DNA from: Staphylococcus haemolyticus
GTDB lineage: Bacteria; Bacillota; Bacilli; Staphylococcales; Staphylococcaceae
Reading direction: 5' to 3'
Assembly: GCF_006094395.1 (NCBI RefSeq)
Contig: NZ_CP035291.1
Coordinates: forward strand, 1,798,001 to 1,862,000
DNA length: 64,000 nt
Positions 11,237-21,622 of this stretch are shown here, in pieces (position 1 is the first letter of the stretch; each line of letters opens with the position of its first letter). A program made the translations under genes and the position numbers. The notes under the pieces are model-generated. The model was not told the DNA's origin and searched no databases. It saw only the letters and a program-made list of their open reading frames with translations.

Positions 11237-11788
11237 ATGTTAACAATGAAAGATATTATAAGAGATGGTCATCCAACGTTACGTGCTAAAGCTGAAGACG
11301 TAAGTTTGCCTCTTTCTGATGAAGATAAAAATACATTAAAAGAAATGCGTCAATTTTTAATTAATAGTCAAGATGATGACATTGCAAAAAAATATGGTTT
11401 ACGTTCTGGTGTAGGTCTAGCCGCCCCACAAATTAATGTTTCAAAACGAATGATTGCTGTCTATTTACCTGATGATGGAAATGGAAAAGCTTATGACTAT
11501 ATGCTAGTTAATCCTAAAATTATGAGTCACAGTGTTCAACGTGCTTATTTACCTACTGGAGAAGGTTGCTTAAGTGTGGATGAAAATATCCCTGGTTTAG
11601 TTCATAGACATTTCAGAGTAACTATTAAAGCGTTAGACATTGATGGTAACGAAGTTAAATTGAGATTAAAAGGTTACCCAGCAATTATATTCCAACATGA
11701 GATTGATCATTTAAATGGTGTTATGTTCTATGATTATATAGATCAAGATAATCCATTAACTCCATTACCTGATTCTGTTGAAGTATAA
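11237..11788 (+). CDS. def: Peptide deformylase
   Basis: Removes the formyl group from nascent proteins. The start at 11237 ([11 protein letters not shown]) gives the 183 residues expected for staphylococcal type-II Def and follows an AAGGAAGGTG ribosome site; an upstream in-frame ATG at 11183 would add an unlikely hydrophobic leader. All three metal-site motifs are present: GVGLAAPQ (58-65), EGCLS with Cys111, and HEIDH with His154, Glu155 and His158. It is monocistronic with a strong terminator. Confidence 0.97.
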   Translation: MLTMKDIIRDGHPTLRAKAEDVSLPLSDEDKNTLKEMRQFLINSQDDDIAKKYGLRSGVGLAAPQINVSKRMIAVYLPDDGNGKAYDYMLVNPKIMSHSVQRAYLPTGEGCLSVDENIPGLVHRHFRVTIKALDIDGNEVKLRLKGYPAIIFQHEIDHLNGVMFYDYIDQDNPLTPLPDSVEV

Positions 11789-11809
11789 CTTTTTAACAAT
11801 TTTATTTTG

Positions 11810-11850
11810 CTCAAACTACTTTCAACGATGAAACTAGTTTGAGTTTTTTT
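11810..11850 (+). terminator. Terminator of def
   Basis: CTCAAACTA and TAGTTTGAG form a 9-base-pair stem with a loop that can pair further (TTTC/GAAA), followed by a run of T residues. It sits 21 bases after the def stop. Confidence 0.88.
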
Positions 11851-12277
11851 TATTTGTATTATGGTTGTTAAATTGAATTTATTCCTTTTAATTATTTTAA
11901 AAAATATATATCGTTAATGAAGTAATGAAGAGATATAAACTGCTTTATTTATTTATATACATAATGTAAAATGAGTAGTAACTGAAATCTTAGTGTAACG
12001 CTAATTTTCAAATAATGAACGACATTAACAATTACCTTAGTGAAAACTTGAGAGTCAAATTTACTAGATATTTGTATGAATGAATATCAATTAGGTCGAT
12101 AATCATCAAATGATTTTAAAATCATCATTTATACAGATTAATTTATCTTCTTATTTATGATTTATGAAGCAATTTCTATTGTCGTAATCAACAAGATTTG
12201 ATGTATCAAGTTAATATATTAGGGTTCAGATTAATATAATCAATTTAGATGTTTAAATTTAGGAGGAACTATCCAAT
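11851..12277 (+). other. Long AT-rich leader region upstream of rpoY-rnjA
   Basis: There is no open frame of note over 427 bases. The only clear structure is the 16-base palindrome ATGATTTTAAAATCAT (12110-12125). The region should contain the rpoY-rnjA promoter and may give a long 5' untranslated region. I could not assign a -35/-10 pair with confidence. The ribosome site AGGAGG at 12261-12266 precedes rpoY. Confidence 0.4.
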
Positions 12278-14175
<1,898 letters not shown>

Positions 14176-14202
14176 ATATAATGATGTAATCACATAGAGA
14201 AA

Positions 14203-14664
14203 GAGTCTGGGACATAATTCCTAGAGAAATAGCCAGTAAATGAGTTTTAACAAATTCATTTACTGGCTTCTTTATTTACAATACTTCGTATTGTTGGCTC
14301 GCTTTCTTAGGGGACAGCTTCAGCCTGTAGTCTTCAGCTTGTCCTGTTCCCTCAAGAGTCTCGCCAAAAAACTTTGTATTTATATGTAATTTTACATTGT
14401 AATACTTTTAAAAAATAAAGACTTTCGTATAATTTAATAAACATCACTAAACTAAATTAACGAGGTCCTTTATAAAAATTATAGCATGGCTCAAATTACT
14501 CTACCAATGGAAACTTCAGTTCTTATCCCCACAAATGATATTGTTGAAACAATTCCTGACAATGAATTCGATGTATCCAGACATCACCGTGGTGCAACTT
14601 CGTACTATCCTAAAATGATGTTAAAAGTGATTCTATATGCCTACACACAATCTGTATTCTCAGG
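14203..14664 (+). mobile_element. IS1272-type element remnant (left end plus first part of transposase)
   Basis: The sequence from GAGTCTGGGACATAA to TATTCTCAGGT matches the left 460 or so bases of the full copies, including the 12-bp hairpin GCCAGTAAATGA/TCATTTACTGGC and the structured leader. It stops abruptly at 14664, inside the transposase region. The rest of the element and its right end are absent. The element lies just behind rnjA. Confidence 0.9.
14486..14664 (+). pseudogene. Truncated IS1272 transposase
   Basis: Encodes only the first 60 or so residues of the transposase ([14 protein letters not shown] onward to VFSG). The native ATG is destroyed (TTATGTATAA has become TTTATAA). 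A 21-base in-frame segment is missing between two AAATGATATT repeats, removing seven residues, and the frame ends in non-IS sequence. It cannot be functional. Confidence 0.88.
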
Positions 14665-14683
14665 TCTTATTTTTTTTAGAATT

Positions 14684-15079
14684 TCACCTATGAATCTTTT
14701 TCTTGATTAAAATAAAATTTGCTGGCAACGTTTTAACAAATGTAAATAATACAATTGTTTGAATCACGACCATTATCATTAATCCAATTCGAATATATAA
14801 GTTTGAAATCATAAAAATAGAAAAACCAACTACAATATATAAACTTATAAGTATTCTTATTTTTTCTTTCATAGTATACCCTTTGTATTTTTTTAAATTT
14901 TCAACATAATTTTTATAAATTTGAGTGCTTTCAAGCCATATTTTGAATTTCCGGGAACTATTAGTAAAACAAATCGCTGCTAAAATTAGAAAAGGTGTCG
15001 TAGGTAGTAATGGTAATACTGCCCCTGTAAATGCGATTACAGTAAATACTATTCCTAATGCTATTAATACATATCTCAT
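14684..15079 (-). CDS. YbaN-like DUF454 membrane protein
   Basis: A 131-residue inner-membrane protein. The N-terminal helix is followed by the family motif GAVLPLLPTTPFLILAA (about residues 19-35) and SSRKFKIWL, the hallmark of DUF454 (YbaN). A charged cytoplasmic stretch and two more hydrophobic helices (about 83-125) follow. No function is established for the family. Its 3' end lies 20 bases from the broken IS1272 remnant, but the reading frame looks intact, ending in a basic tail KKKIHR. Confidence 0.82.
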   Translation of the reverse strand: MRYVLIALGIVFTVIAFTGAVLPLLPTTPFLILAAICFTNSSRKFKIWLESTQIYKNYVENLKKYKGYTMKEKIRILISLYIVVGFSIFMISNLYIRIGLMIMVVIQTIVLFTFVKTLPANFILIKKKIHR

Positions 15080-15238
15080 GTAGTAGAATCATCACTCCAT
15101 CATCTTATTCTCAAAAAATTGTTGCTGATTTTTAAATTCTTCTAACTGTTCATAAAAACATCACAAATATCAATGTTACTAAATATTAAATCAATAGCTT
15201 TTTTATTTAGTAGTCATTTAATAGTTGTGATGCAACAT

Positions 15239-15898
15239 TTATCTTACAATTTTCTTTTCAAAACGATTTAAATCATTATCGTGTCCGATCATAATCAATA
15301 TATCTCCAAATTCTATATTCATAGACGGGTCTGGTGATACAACAATCTCCTTGCCTCGTTTAATTGCTATAATATTGATTCCAAATTGCGCACGAATATC
15401 CAAATCAATAATCGATTGTCCTGTCATTTTTTCGCTTGCTTTTAATTCAACTAGTGAATGCTCATCTGCTAATTCAAGGTAATCTAAAACACTAGCACTT
15501 GCGACATTATGAGCGATTCGTCGTCCCATATCTCTTTCAGGATGGACAACTGTATCGGCACCAATTTTATTTAAAATTTTAGCATGATAATCGTTTTGAG
15601 CTTTAGCTGTAACTTTCTTAACACCTAACTCTTTGAGAATTAGCGTAGTTAATGTACTAGATTGAATATTTTCACCAATCGCTACTATAACATGATCAAA
15701 GTTACGTATACCTAAACTTTTCATCACTGCTTCATCAGTAGTATCAGCTACTACAGCATGGGTTGCAATATCACTATATTCATTGACGCGTGCCTCATCC
15801 CTATCAATTGCCATAACATCCATATCTAATGCATTTAATTCTCTTACAATACTTCCACCAAATCGGCCTAACCCAATAACAACATATTCTTTCTCCAT
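15239..15898 (-). CDS. ktrC: Ktr potassium uptake regulatory (gating) subunit, RCK protein
   Basis: A 219-residue cytoplasmic gating ring of a Ktr potassium channel. The N-terminal RCK_N Rossmann domain has GLGRFGGSIVREL (9-21) and the acidic AIDRDE end of strand two. The RCK_C domain (about 135-219) has GQSIIDLDIRAQFG and FGDILIMIG. The S. aureus homologue at this position has been called both KtrA and KtrC, and its RCK_C domain is a known c-di-AMP receptor. The KtrB/D membrane partner is not in this window, which is normal for staphylococci. Confidence 0.88.
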   Translation of the reverse strand: MEKEYVVIGLGRFGGSIVRELNALDMDVMAIDRDEARVNEYSDIATHAVVADTTDEAVMKSLGIRNFDHVIVAIGENIQSSTLTTLILKELGVKKVTAKAQNDYHAKILNKIGADTVVHPERDMGRRIAHNVASASVLDYLELADEHSLVELKASEKMTGQSIIDLDIRAQFGINIIAIKRGKEIVVSPDPSMNIEFGDILIMIGHDNDLNRFEKKIVR

Positions 15899-15930
15899 TT
15901 AATGGCTACCCCTATCTATAAAAAATAAGG

Positions 15931-16006
15931 AAAAAGCTGAAACAATCGACATCATGTAGATTACTATTAACCAAGTTAATGTACATAGATGTTAATTATT
16001 TCAGCC
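15931..16006 (-). terminator. Terminator of cydAB
   Basis: On the minus strand a long imperfect hairpin with GCTGAAA/TTTCAGC at its base and ACATC/GATGT and TGTA/TACA higher in the stem ends in a T run. It starts 18 bases past the cydB stop. Confidence 0.72.
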
Positions 16007-16023
16007 CCCTTTTATTATTATAA

Positions 16024-17040
16024 TTATTTTTTTCCTTCAACATATTCTTTATCGAATACAAATAATCTTAATAATAATATTAACGATGGAACTAATAAAA
16101 GTAAACCTAAAATAAATACAATCACTAGTGCTAAGCCCATTGAAGCATTAACACCTGAATCACTCACTTTGATATATGGATATAACAAGTAAGGTAATTT
16201 GCTAATTCCGTATCCATAAAAAGCGAATGCCATTTGTAATATAACCATGATAAATGCTAGACCATGATATTTCTTGATGAAGTTTAAAATTCCGGCTACT
16301 ACAAAACAAATGAAGCTTAATGCAAACATCCACCAATAATTTTGAACTGCATTATTAAAATGATCTGCATTTTGAATTCTTAGAGATAAGAACACAAATA
16401 GAGAAATAATAATCATTGGAGGTCCCCAGAAAATAAACCATTGTCGCATATATTTATAAGCTACTTCGTCTTTAGCTTTCGAAGCATAATATGTTAAAAA
16501 TCCAGAAGAAATATATAATACACTTATGATTGCTAGAAAGACGACTGACCATGCAAATGGACTTAGTAATAATTGAAACCAATCTAAATCAAAATGAGAA
16601 CCACGTTCAGTAATATAGCCACCTTCAGATATAGTTAATACCGTTGCCAATGAAGCTGGTATTAACAAACCTGTAAGTCCATACATGATAATCCATGGTA
16701 ATTTAGTATCCTGACCATAATGTTCAAACGCGTAAAAGCTTCCTCTAATAGAAATTAAAATCAACGCAATTGAACCAGGAACTAATAGCACAGTACCAAA
16801 GTATAACGCTGAATCAGGGAAAAATCCTACGAATCCGACAAAGAAAAAAACAAAGAAAACATTAGTAACTTCCCAAACAGGATTTAAGTAACGCTCTACT
16901 AAGTGATTTATCTTTTTCTCTTCCCCAGTTAATTTTGTGTGTAAGGTAAAGAAACCTGCACCAAAGTCAATTGAAGCAACAATGATATATAAGAATAAGA
17001 AAGTCCAAAGTACGGTAATACCTATAGTTGTGTAATCCAT
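16024..17040 (-). CDS. cydB: Cytochrome bd quinol oxidase subunit II
   Basis: Non-haem subunit of the high-affinity bd oxidase. The 338 residues have about eight or nine hydrophobic helices. Recognisable are the opening GITVLWTFLFLYIIVASIDF and the conserved block around NPVWEVTNVFFV. It starts one base into the cydA stop region (shared base 17040), so it is coupled to cydA. A terminator follows. The basic C-terminus ends KEYVEGKK. Confidence 0.93.
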   Translation of the reverse strand: MDYTTIGITVLWTFLFLYIIVASIDFGAGFFTLHTKLTGEEKKINHLVERYLNPVWEVTNVFFVFFFVGFVGFFPDSALYFGTVLLVPGSIALILISIRGSFYAFEHYGQDTKLPWIIMYGLTGLLIPASLATVLTISEGGYITERGSHFDLDWFQLLLSPFAWSVVFLAIISVLYISSGFLTYYASKAKDEVAYKYMRQWFIFWGPPMIIISLFVFLSLRIQNADHFNNAVQNYWWMFALSFICFVVAGILNFIKKYHGLAFIMVILQMAFAFYGYGISKLPYLLYPYIKVSDSGVNASMGLALVIVFILGLLLLVPSLILLLRLFVFDKEYVEGKK

Positions 17041-18392
17041 TAAGCATGACCTCCTTTTTCAATGACTTTATCTACATCATCTTGAGCAGGCTTGTCTTTG
17101 AACATGCGAATTAAAACATATGCAGATGTAAAAAGTAATACTAGATAAAGTAGCCCGAATAGAATTGTTACAAGTGTTATTCCTCCTGCCTGTGTAGCAG
17201 CTTCACTTACTCGCATATATCCTCTAACAATCCAAGGTTGACGGCCTACTTCAGTTAAAAACCATCCAAATTCAATTGCTAACATTGCAGCTGGTCCTGT
17301 GAGAAGAACAGCATATAACATACCTTTATGCGTAACGTATTTACGCAGTTTTTTAATCATTAAAGTTAAAATAAAGGCTCCTGAAATAACAAAACATAAC
17401 ACACCCATCGTTACCATTAAGTCAAAGAAATAATGAACGATTAATGGAGGTAATTCATTTTTAGGGAAGTCATTAAGACCCTCTACTTTAGTATTTACAT
17501 TGTTATCCGCCAAGAAACTAAGCATACCTGGAATCTTGATTGCACCTTCAACTTCTTGAGTCTTTTCATTTAGAACTCCGAAAAATACTAAATCAGCCTT
17601 AGATTGTGTATCAAAATGCCATTCGTAAGCTGCAAGTTTTTCTGGTTGAACTTGATGTAAGAATTTAGCAGATAAGTCTCCAGCTAACATTGACAATAAT
17701 GTTGATATGAAACCAACAATCATAGTCATCTTTAAGGCCTTTTTATGATATTCTGCATCTTTGTTGTATTTATTTTTCAATAATTTAAAAGCTGCAATAG
17801 ATGCAAGAATAAACGCCATTGTCATACCTGCTGTAGCTACTACATGAAACGCCCTAACTAGGAATGATGAATTGAACATTGCTTCAAGTGGTTGTACATT
17901 AACCATTTTGCCATCTTTCATTTCAAAACCTGCTGGTGTATTCATAAATGAGTTTACAGAGGTAATAAAGAACGCGGAGAATGAACCACCAATGATGACT
18001 GGTATACTAATAATGAAGTGTGTCCATTTATTTTTAAAGCGATCCCATGTGTATAAATAAATACTTAGGAAAATGGCTTCAAAGAAGAATGCAAAAGTCT
18101 CCATAAATAAAGGTAAAGCAATCACATGCCCACCCATTTTCATAAATGTTGGCCAAATTAATGATAATTGTAAACCGATAATCGTACCAGTTACAACACC
18201 AACAGCCACAGTAATGGTATAACCTTTCGACCAACGCTTAGCTAGTGCTATATATTTAGGATCCTTGTTTTTAATTCCTAAAAATTCTGCGATTGCGAAC
18301 ATTAAAGGCATACCAACACCGACAGTCGCAAAGATGATATGTACTGCTAGAGTCATACCTGTTAGGAAACGACTAATTTCAACGGAATCCAT
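17040..18392 (-). CDS. cydA: Cytochrome bd quinol oxidase subunit I
   Basis: Haem-bearing subunit of bd oxidase that oxidises menaquinol and reduces oxygen without proton pumping. The 450 residues open MDSVEISRFLTGMTLAVH with axial His18. Further signatures are the FMETFAFFFEAIFLSIYLYTWDR helix (given here only to mark it), the quinol-loop region and GRQPWIVRGYMR. The Q-loop is short, as in other Firmicute CydA. It forms a two-gene operon with cydB and complements the qoxABCD oxidase found later in the window, favouring respiration at low oxygen or with NO or sulfide stress. Confidence 0.95.
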   Translation of the reverse strand: MDSVEISRFLTGMTLAVHIIFATVGVGMPLMFAIAEFLGIKNKDPKYIALAKRWSKGYTITVAVGVVTGTIIGLQLSLIWPTFMKMGGHVIALPLFMETFAFFFEAIFLSIYLYTWDRFKNKWTHFIISIPVIIGGSFSAFFITSVNSFMNTPAGFEMKDGKMVNVQPLEAMFNSSFLVRAFHVVATAGMTMAFILASIAAFKLLKNKYNKDAEYHKKALKMTMIVGFISTLLSMLAGDLSAKFLHQVQPEKLAAYEWHFDTQSKADLVFFGVLNEKTQEVEGAIKIPGMLSFLADNNVNTKVEGLNDFPKNELPPLIVHYFFDLMVTMGVLCFVISGAFILTLMIKKLRKYVTHKGMLYAVLLTGPAAMLAIEFGWFLTEVGRQPWIVRGYMRVSEAATQAGGITLVTILFGLLYLVLLFTSAYVLIRMFKDKPAQDDVDKVIEKGGHA

Positions 18393-18595
18393 AATTTTAT
18401 CACCTTTTCTATATCTAATTTTTAAAAAGCAATTAATTTAAATTATATTATGTTCTAATTTCTAACTAAATCCTTTTGCTTAAATTTAAGAAAGATTTTT
18501 AATATGTAATTCACATAATTTTCACAGTTTGCAATTGAATCAAAAATTTTATATAGTAATTTTCATGATAATAACCATATTGGGAGTGAACTAAA

Positions 18596-18829
18596 TTGAC
18601 GGAATTAGTTATTTATACTCAAAATGATTGTCCGCCTTGTACATTTGTAAAAAATTATCTTACAGAACACAAGGTAGATTACATTGAAAAAAATATCTCG
18701 AATAATGAGTATCGTTCAGAGATGATTGATTACGATGCATTTGCTACACCTTTTATACTCTTAGATGGTGAACCAATGTATCAAGTTGATTTGTATAAAA
18801 TCAACACTAAGTGTCACATTAAATCATAA
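18596..18829 (+). CDS. Glutaredoxin/NrdH-like thioredoxin-fold protein
   Basis: A 77-residue thioredoxin-fold protein with the redox motif CPPC (residues 12-15, DCPPCTF) and the cis-proline block ATPFILLDGEPMYQVD. It uses a TTG start, chosen because GGGAGTGA lies just upstream and the alignment to glutaredoxins begins there. It is the divergent neighbour of cydA. Likely a small disulfide reductant, but the partner is unknown. A strong terminator follows, and an IS200-type element begins only 8 bases later. Confidence 0.82.
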   Translation: MTELVIYTQNDCPPCTFVKNYLTEHKVDYIEKNISNNEYRSEMIDYDAFATPFILLDGEPMYQVDLYKINTKCHIKS

Positions 18830-18841
18830 AGTCATCACACT

Positions 18842-18887
18842 AATAACCTAACACTAAAAAGGAACTATTTAGTTGTTAGGTTTTTTT
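18842..18887 (+). terminator. Terminator of the glutaredoxin-like gene
   Basis: AACCTAACACTAAA and TTTAGTTGTTAGGTT pair around a short loop and are followed by T residues. The IS200-type element inserted just beyond it. Confidence 0.88.
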
Positions 18888-18894
18888 ATTTTGT

Positions 18895-19020
18895 AATCAA
18901 AACCACCCGTGTGAACGGGTGGTTTGTTCTACGGCTATAAGCCTTCCTTACTGGCCAGCCCTAAAAGGGCGCTGACAGGTCAGCCAACTGCACTACTTTC
19001 CCAGCACCCCTAAAGGGGTA
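18895..19020 (-). ncRNA. Structured GC-rich 3' region of the IS200-type element, copy A
   Basis: Read on the minus strand after tnpA, this 126-base stretch contains five compact hairpins in a row. They are ACCCC/GGGGT, GCTGA/TCAGC, GCCCT/AGGGC, GGCT/AGCC and finally the 11-bp right-end hairpin. It is far more GC-rich than the host. It may be a structured RNA or only transposition DNA structure. It resembles the placement of omega-RNA in tnpB elements, but there is no tnpB here. Confidence 0.45.
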
Positions 19021-19503
19021 CTATTTTTTTCGTCTTTTTTTAATTTCTTCTCCTGTAAAAGGATCAAGATATTCTTCCATTGAAATTTGATCTGCAACGA
19101 TATCTTCTTGTAATTGATTACGAATATAATTTTCAATTACCTTTTTATTTCTACCTACTGTATCGACATAAAATCCTTTACATCAAAACTTTCTATTACA
19201 ATATCTATATTTTAAATTAGCATGTCTATCAAAAATCATTAAACTACTTTTACCTTTTAAATATCCAACAAATGAGGATACTCCTAATTTAGGCGAAATA
19301 CTAACTAACATGTGAATATGATCTTTACATGCTTCTGCTTCTATTATTTCTACGCCTTTTCTTTCACATAGTTGACGCAAAATAACTCCAATATCCCTTT
19401 TTATCTTTCCGTATATCACTTGTCTTCTATATTTTGGTGCAAAGACTATGTGATACTTACAATTCCATTTTGTATGTGCTAAACTGTTTGTGTCGGATGA
19501 CAT
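19021..19503 (-). pseudogene. tnpA: IS200/IS605 transposase TnpA, interrupted by an in-frame TGA (copy A)
   Basis: HUH-type single-strand transposase. The full frame is 160 codons, ending TAG at 19021-19023, but codon 107 (19183-19185) is TGA where relatives have Trp (after NRKF). Translation therefore stops at 106 residues. The HUH motif is intact (His62-Ile-His64, CKDHIHMLV). The probable catalytic Tyr126 (ENYIRNQ) and the C-terminal helix lie beyond the stop. The frame after the TGA remains open and family-like (CKGFYVDTVGRNKK). Copy A also has Cys at residue 102 where copy B has Gly. Confidence 0.9.
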
Positions 19504-19571
19504 TAAATAGCATCTCCTCGTGTTGAATATTTGGTTGGCTGACCAATATATATTCTAGCACGTAGAGATGC
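19504..19571 (-). promoter_or_regulatory. Leader hairpin hiding the tnpA ribosome site, copy A
   Basis: On the minus strand GCATCTCTACGTG (19571-19559) can pair with CACGAGGAGATGC (19522-19510) at 11 of 13 positions. An inner TTGGT/ACCAA stem also forms. The second arm contains the GAGGAG ribosome site just before the tnpA ATG. A similar inhibitory leader is known for enterobacterial IS200. Confidence 0.65.
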
Positions 19572-19648
19572 ATTTTTTTAGATAACGGTGAAACCTTTTC
19601 TGAACCATACGCATAGCGTATGGTTTTCTTTATACAACTAATATAAAA

Positions 19649-21585
19649 GAGTCTGGGACATAAACCCTAGAGAAATAGCCAGTAAATGAGTTTTAACAAA
19701 TTCATTTACTGGCTTCTTTATTTACAATACTCCGTATTGTTGGCTCGCTTTCTTAGGGGACAGCTTCAGCCTGTAGTCTTCAGCTTGTCCTGTTCCCTCA
19801 AGAGTCTCGCCAAAATACTTTGTATTTATATGTAATTTTACATTGTAATACTTTAAAAAAATAAAGCACTTTCGTATAATTTAATAAACATCACTAAACT
19901 AAATTAACGAGGTGCCTTATGTATAAAAATTATAACATGACTCAACTTACTCTACCAATGGAAACTTCAGTTCTTATCCCCACAAATGATATTTCACGAC
20001 ATGTAAATGATATTGTTGAAACAATTCCTGACAATGAATTCGACGAATTCAGACATCACCGTGGTGCAACTTCGTACCATCCTAAAATGATGTTAAAAGT
20101 GATTCTATATGCCTACACACAATCTGTATTCTCAGGTCGTAAAATAGAAAAAATGCTTAATGATAGCATCCGAATGATGTGGCTATCACAAAATCAAAAA
20201 CCTTCTTATAAAACAATTAATCGATTTAGAGTAAATCCAAAAGTAGATGCTTTATTAGAATCTTTATTTATTCAATTTTACAGTCAGTGTGTAAAACAAA
20301 ATCTTATAGATGATAAAGCTATTTTTATTGATGGTACAAAAATTGAAGCAAATGCCAATCGATATACATTTGTATGGAAAAAGAGTATTCAAAACCATGA
20401 ATCAAAGATGAATGAGGATTCTAAAGCCCTCTACCATGAATTGGTAACCAATAAAATCATACCGGAAATTAAAGAAGATCATGATAATGAATTAACAAAA
20501 GAAGAAATAGATTTGATTGGTAGTCACTTAGATAAAGAAATCGAAGATTTAAACCAACATATCAACAATGAAAAATGTACTAAAACAAGAAAACAAATAC
20601 GTCTCAAAAGAACTAAAATCAAAAAATACAAAAAGCAAATCAATGATTATTTTGAGCGAAAGTATCGATACGAATTTCAAAAATCTATTTTAAAGGATAG
20701 AAATAGTTATTCTAAGACAGATCATGATGCGACATTTATGAGAATGAAAGAAGATCACATGAAAAATGGACAACTTAAGCCAGGGTATAATTTACAAATA
20801 GCGACAAATTCCCAATTTGTTTTATCTTATAATGTGTATCAAAATCCAACGGATACTAGAACGATGATTCCATTTTTAAATTCAATTCAAGAGACCTACG
20901 GTCATTTACCTGAATATATTGTAGCTGATGCAGGTTATGGTAGTGAATCAAATTATAAGGCAATTATAGATGACTTTAATCGAACGCCACTCATAACATA
21001 TGGAATGTTTATAAAAGATAAAACTAAAAAATATAAAAGTGACATCTTTAATACTCAAAATTGGAACTATGACGAAATTAATGACGAATTCATTTGTCCG
21101 AATAATAAACGGCTAGGTTTTAAAAGATATGCCTATCGTCATGATAAGTATGGTTATAAGCGAGACTTCAAATTATATGAATGTGATGATTGTTCAGAAT
21201 GTCCTCTGAAAAATCAATGTATGAACTTCAATTCAAAAACAAACAAAAAAATAATGAAGAATTATAACTGGGAATATTTTAAATCCCAAATTAACAAAAA
21301 GCTTTCAGAACCAGAAACAAAAAATATCTACAGTCAAAGAAAAATTGATGTGGAACCTGTTTTTGGATTTATGAAGGCTATTTTGGGTTTCACTCGGATG
21401 TCTGTCCGAGGACTCAATAAAGTCAAAAGAGAACTTGGTTTTGTATTAATGGCACTTAATATAAGAAAAGTAGTAGCTCAACGAGCTGAAAATAATCAAA
21501 AAATTTATAAAAAAGACAATTTCTATATTATTTCAATAGAAATTGTCTTTTTTTCACTTATCCAAGAACTTTATGTCCCGGACTC
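19649..21585 (+). mobile_element. IS1272-type element (IS1182 family), complete copy A
   Basis: A 1937-base element bounded by inverted repeats GAGTCTGGGACATAA (left) and the complement of GAGTCCGGGACATAA (right). The left 270 bases are an untranslated leader with several hairpins (GCCAGTAAATGA/TCATTTACTGGC; CAATAC/GTATTG). The right end carries a bidirectional terminator hairpin. It sits 11 bases from the IS200-type element and 13 bases from the ptsI stop codon. Confidence 0.93.
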
Positions 21586-21622
21586 TTCGAATACATCATT
21601 ATTTAGAAATGTTATTAACTAA
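19919..21622 (+). CDS. IS1272-type transposase (IS1182 family), copy A
   Basis: A DDE transposase of 567 residues. The catalytic triad is probably Asp138 ([11 protein letters not shown]), Asp337 ([10 protein letters not shown]) and Glu479 ([10 protein letters not shown]). A Cys cluster (C422, C425, C428, C434) suggests a zinc-binding insert. It is identical to the other full copy up to PDS at residue 556. The frame has no stop inside the element, so translation runs through the right inverted repeat and adds 11 host-encoded residues, overlapping the 3' end of ptsI in antisense by 24 bases. Confidence 0.92.
   Translation: MYKNYNMTQLTLPMETSVLIPTNDISRHVNDIVETIPDNEFDEFRHHRGATSYHPKMMLKVILYAYTQSVFSGRKIEKMLNDSIRMMWLSQNQKPSYKTINRFRVNPKVDALLESLFIQFYSQCVKQNLIDDKAIFIDGTKIEANANRYTFVWKKSIQNHESKMNEDSKALYHELVTNKIIPEIKEDHDNELTKEEIDLIGSHLDKEIEDLNQHINNEKCTKTRKQIRLKRTKIKKYKKQINDYFERKYRYEFQKSILKDRNSYSKTDHDATFMRMKEDHMKNGQLKPGYNLQIATNSQFVLSYNVYQNPTDTRTMIPFLNSIQETYGHLPEYIVADAGYGSESNYKAIIDDFNRTPLITYGMFIKDKTKKYKSDIFNTQNWNYDEINDEFICPNNKRLGFKRYAYRHDKYGYKRDFKLYECDDCSECPLKNQCMNFNSKTNKKIMKNYNWEYFKSQINKKLSEPETKNIYSQRKIDVEPVFGFMKAILGFTRMSVRGLNKVKRELGFVLMALNIRKVVAQRAENNQKIYKKDNFYIISIEIVFFSLIQELYVPDSSNTSLFRNVIN
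21511..21552. terminator. Bidirectional hairpin terminator inside the IS1272 right end, copy A
   Basis: AAAGACAATTTCTAT and ATAGAAATTGTCTTT form a long stem with A residues on one side and T residues on the other, so it can stop transcripts in either direction. It is also translated as the transposase C-terminus. It lies about 50 bases beyond the ptsI stop and is probably the terminator ptsHI now uses. Confidence 0.7.

Larger units (their letters stand above)
18895..19637 (-). mobile_element. IS200/IS605-family element, copy A
   Basis: A 743-base tnpA-only element whose limits come from comparison with the near-identical copy at 43141-43883; the flanks differ outside. The tnpA-start end has the imperfect-free hairpin ACCATACGC-ATA-GCGTATGGT, and the other end has the 11-bp hairpin AAACCACCCGT/ACGGGTGGTTT. 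Subterminal hairpins without inverted repeats or target duplications are the family hallmark. No tnpB is present. About five single-base differences separate the two copies. Confidence 0.92.

Noticed and set aside
18480-18540. Rex-site in front of cydA
   Set aside because: The TGTGAA copies are direct rather than inverted repeats, so the match to the Rex consensus is poor.
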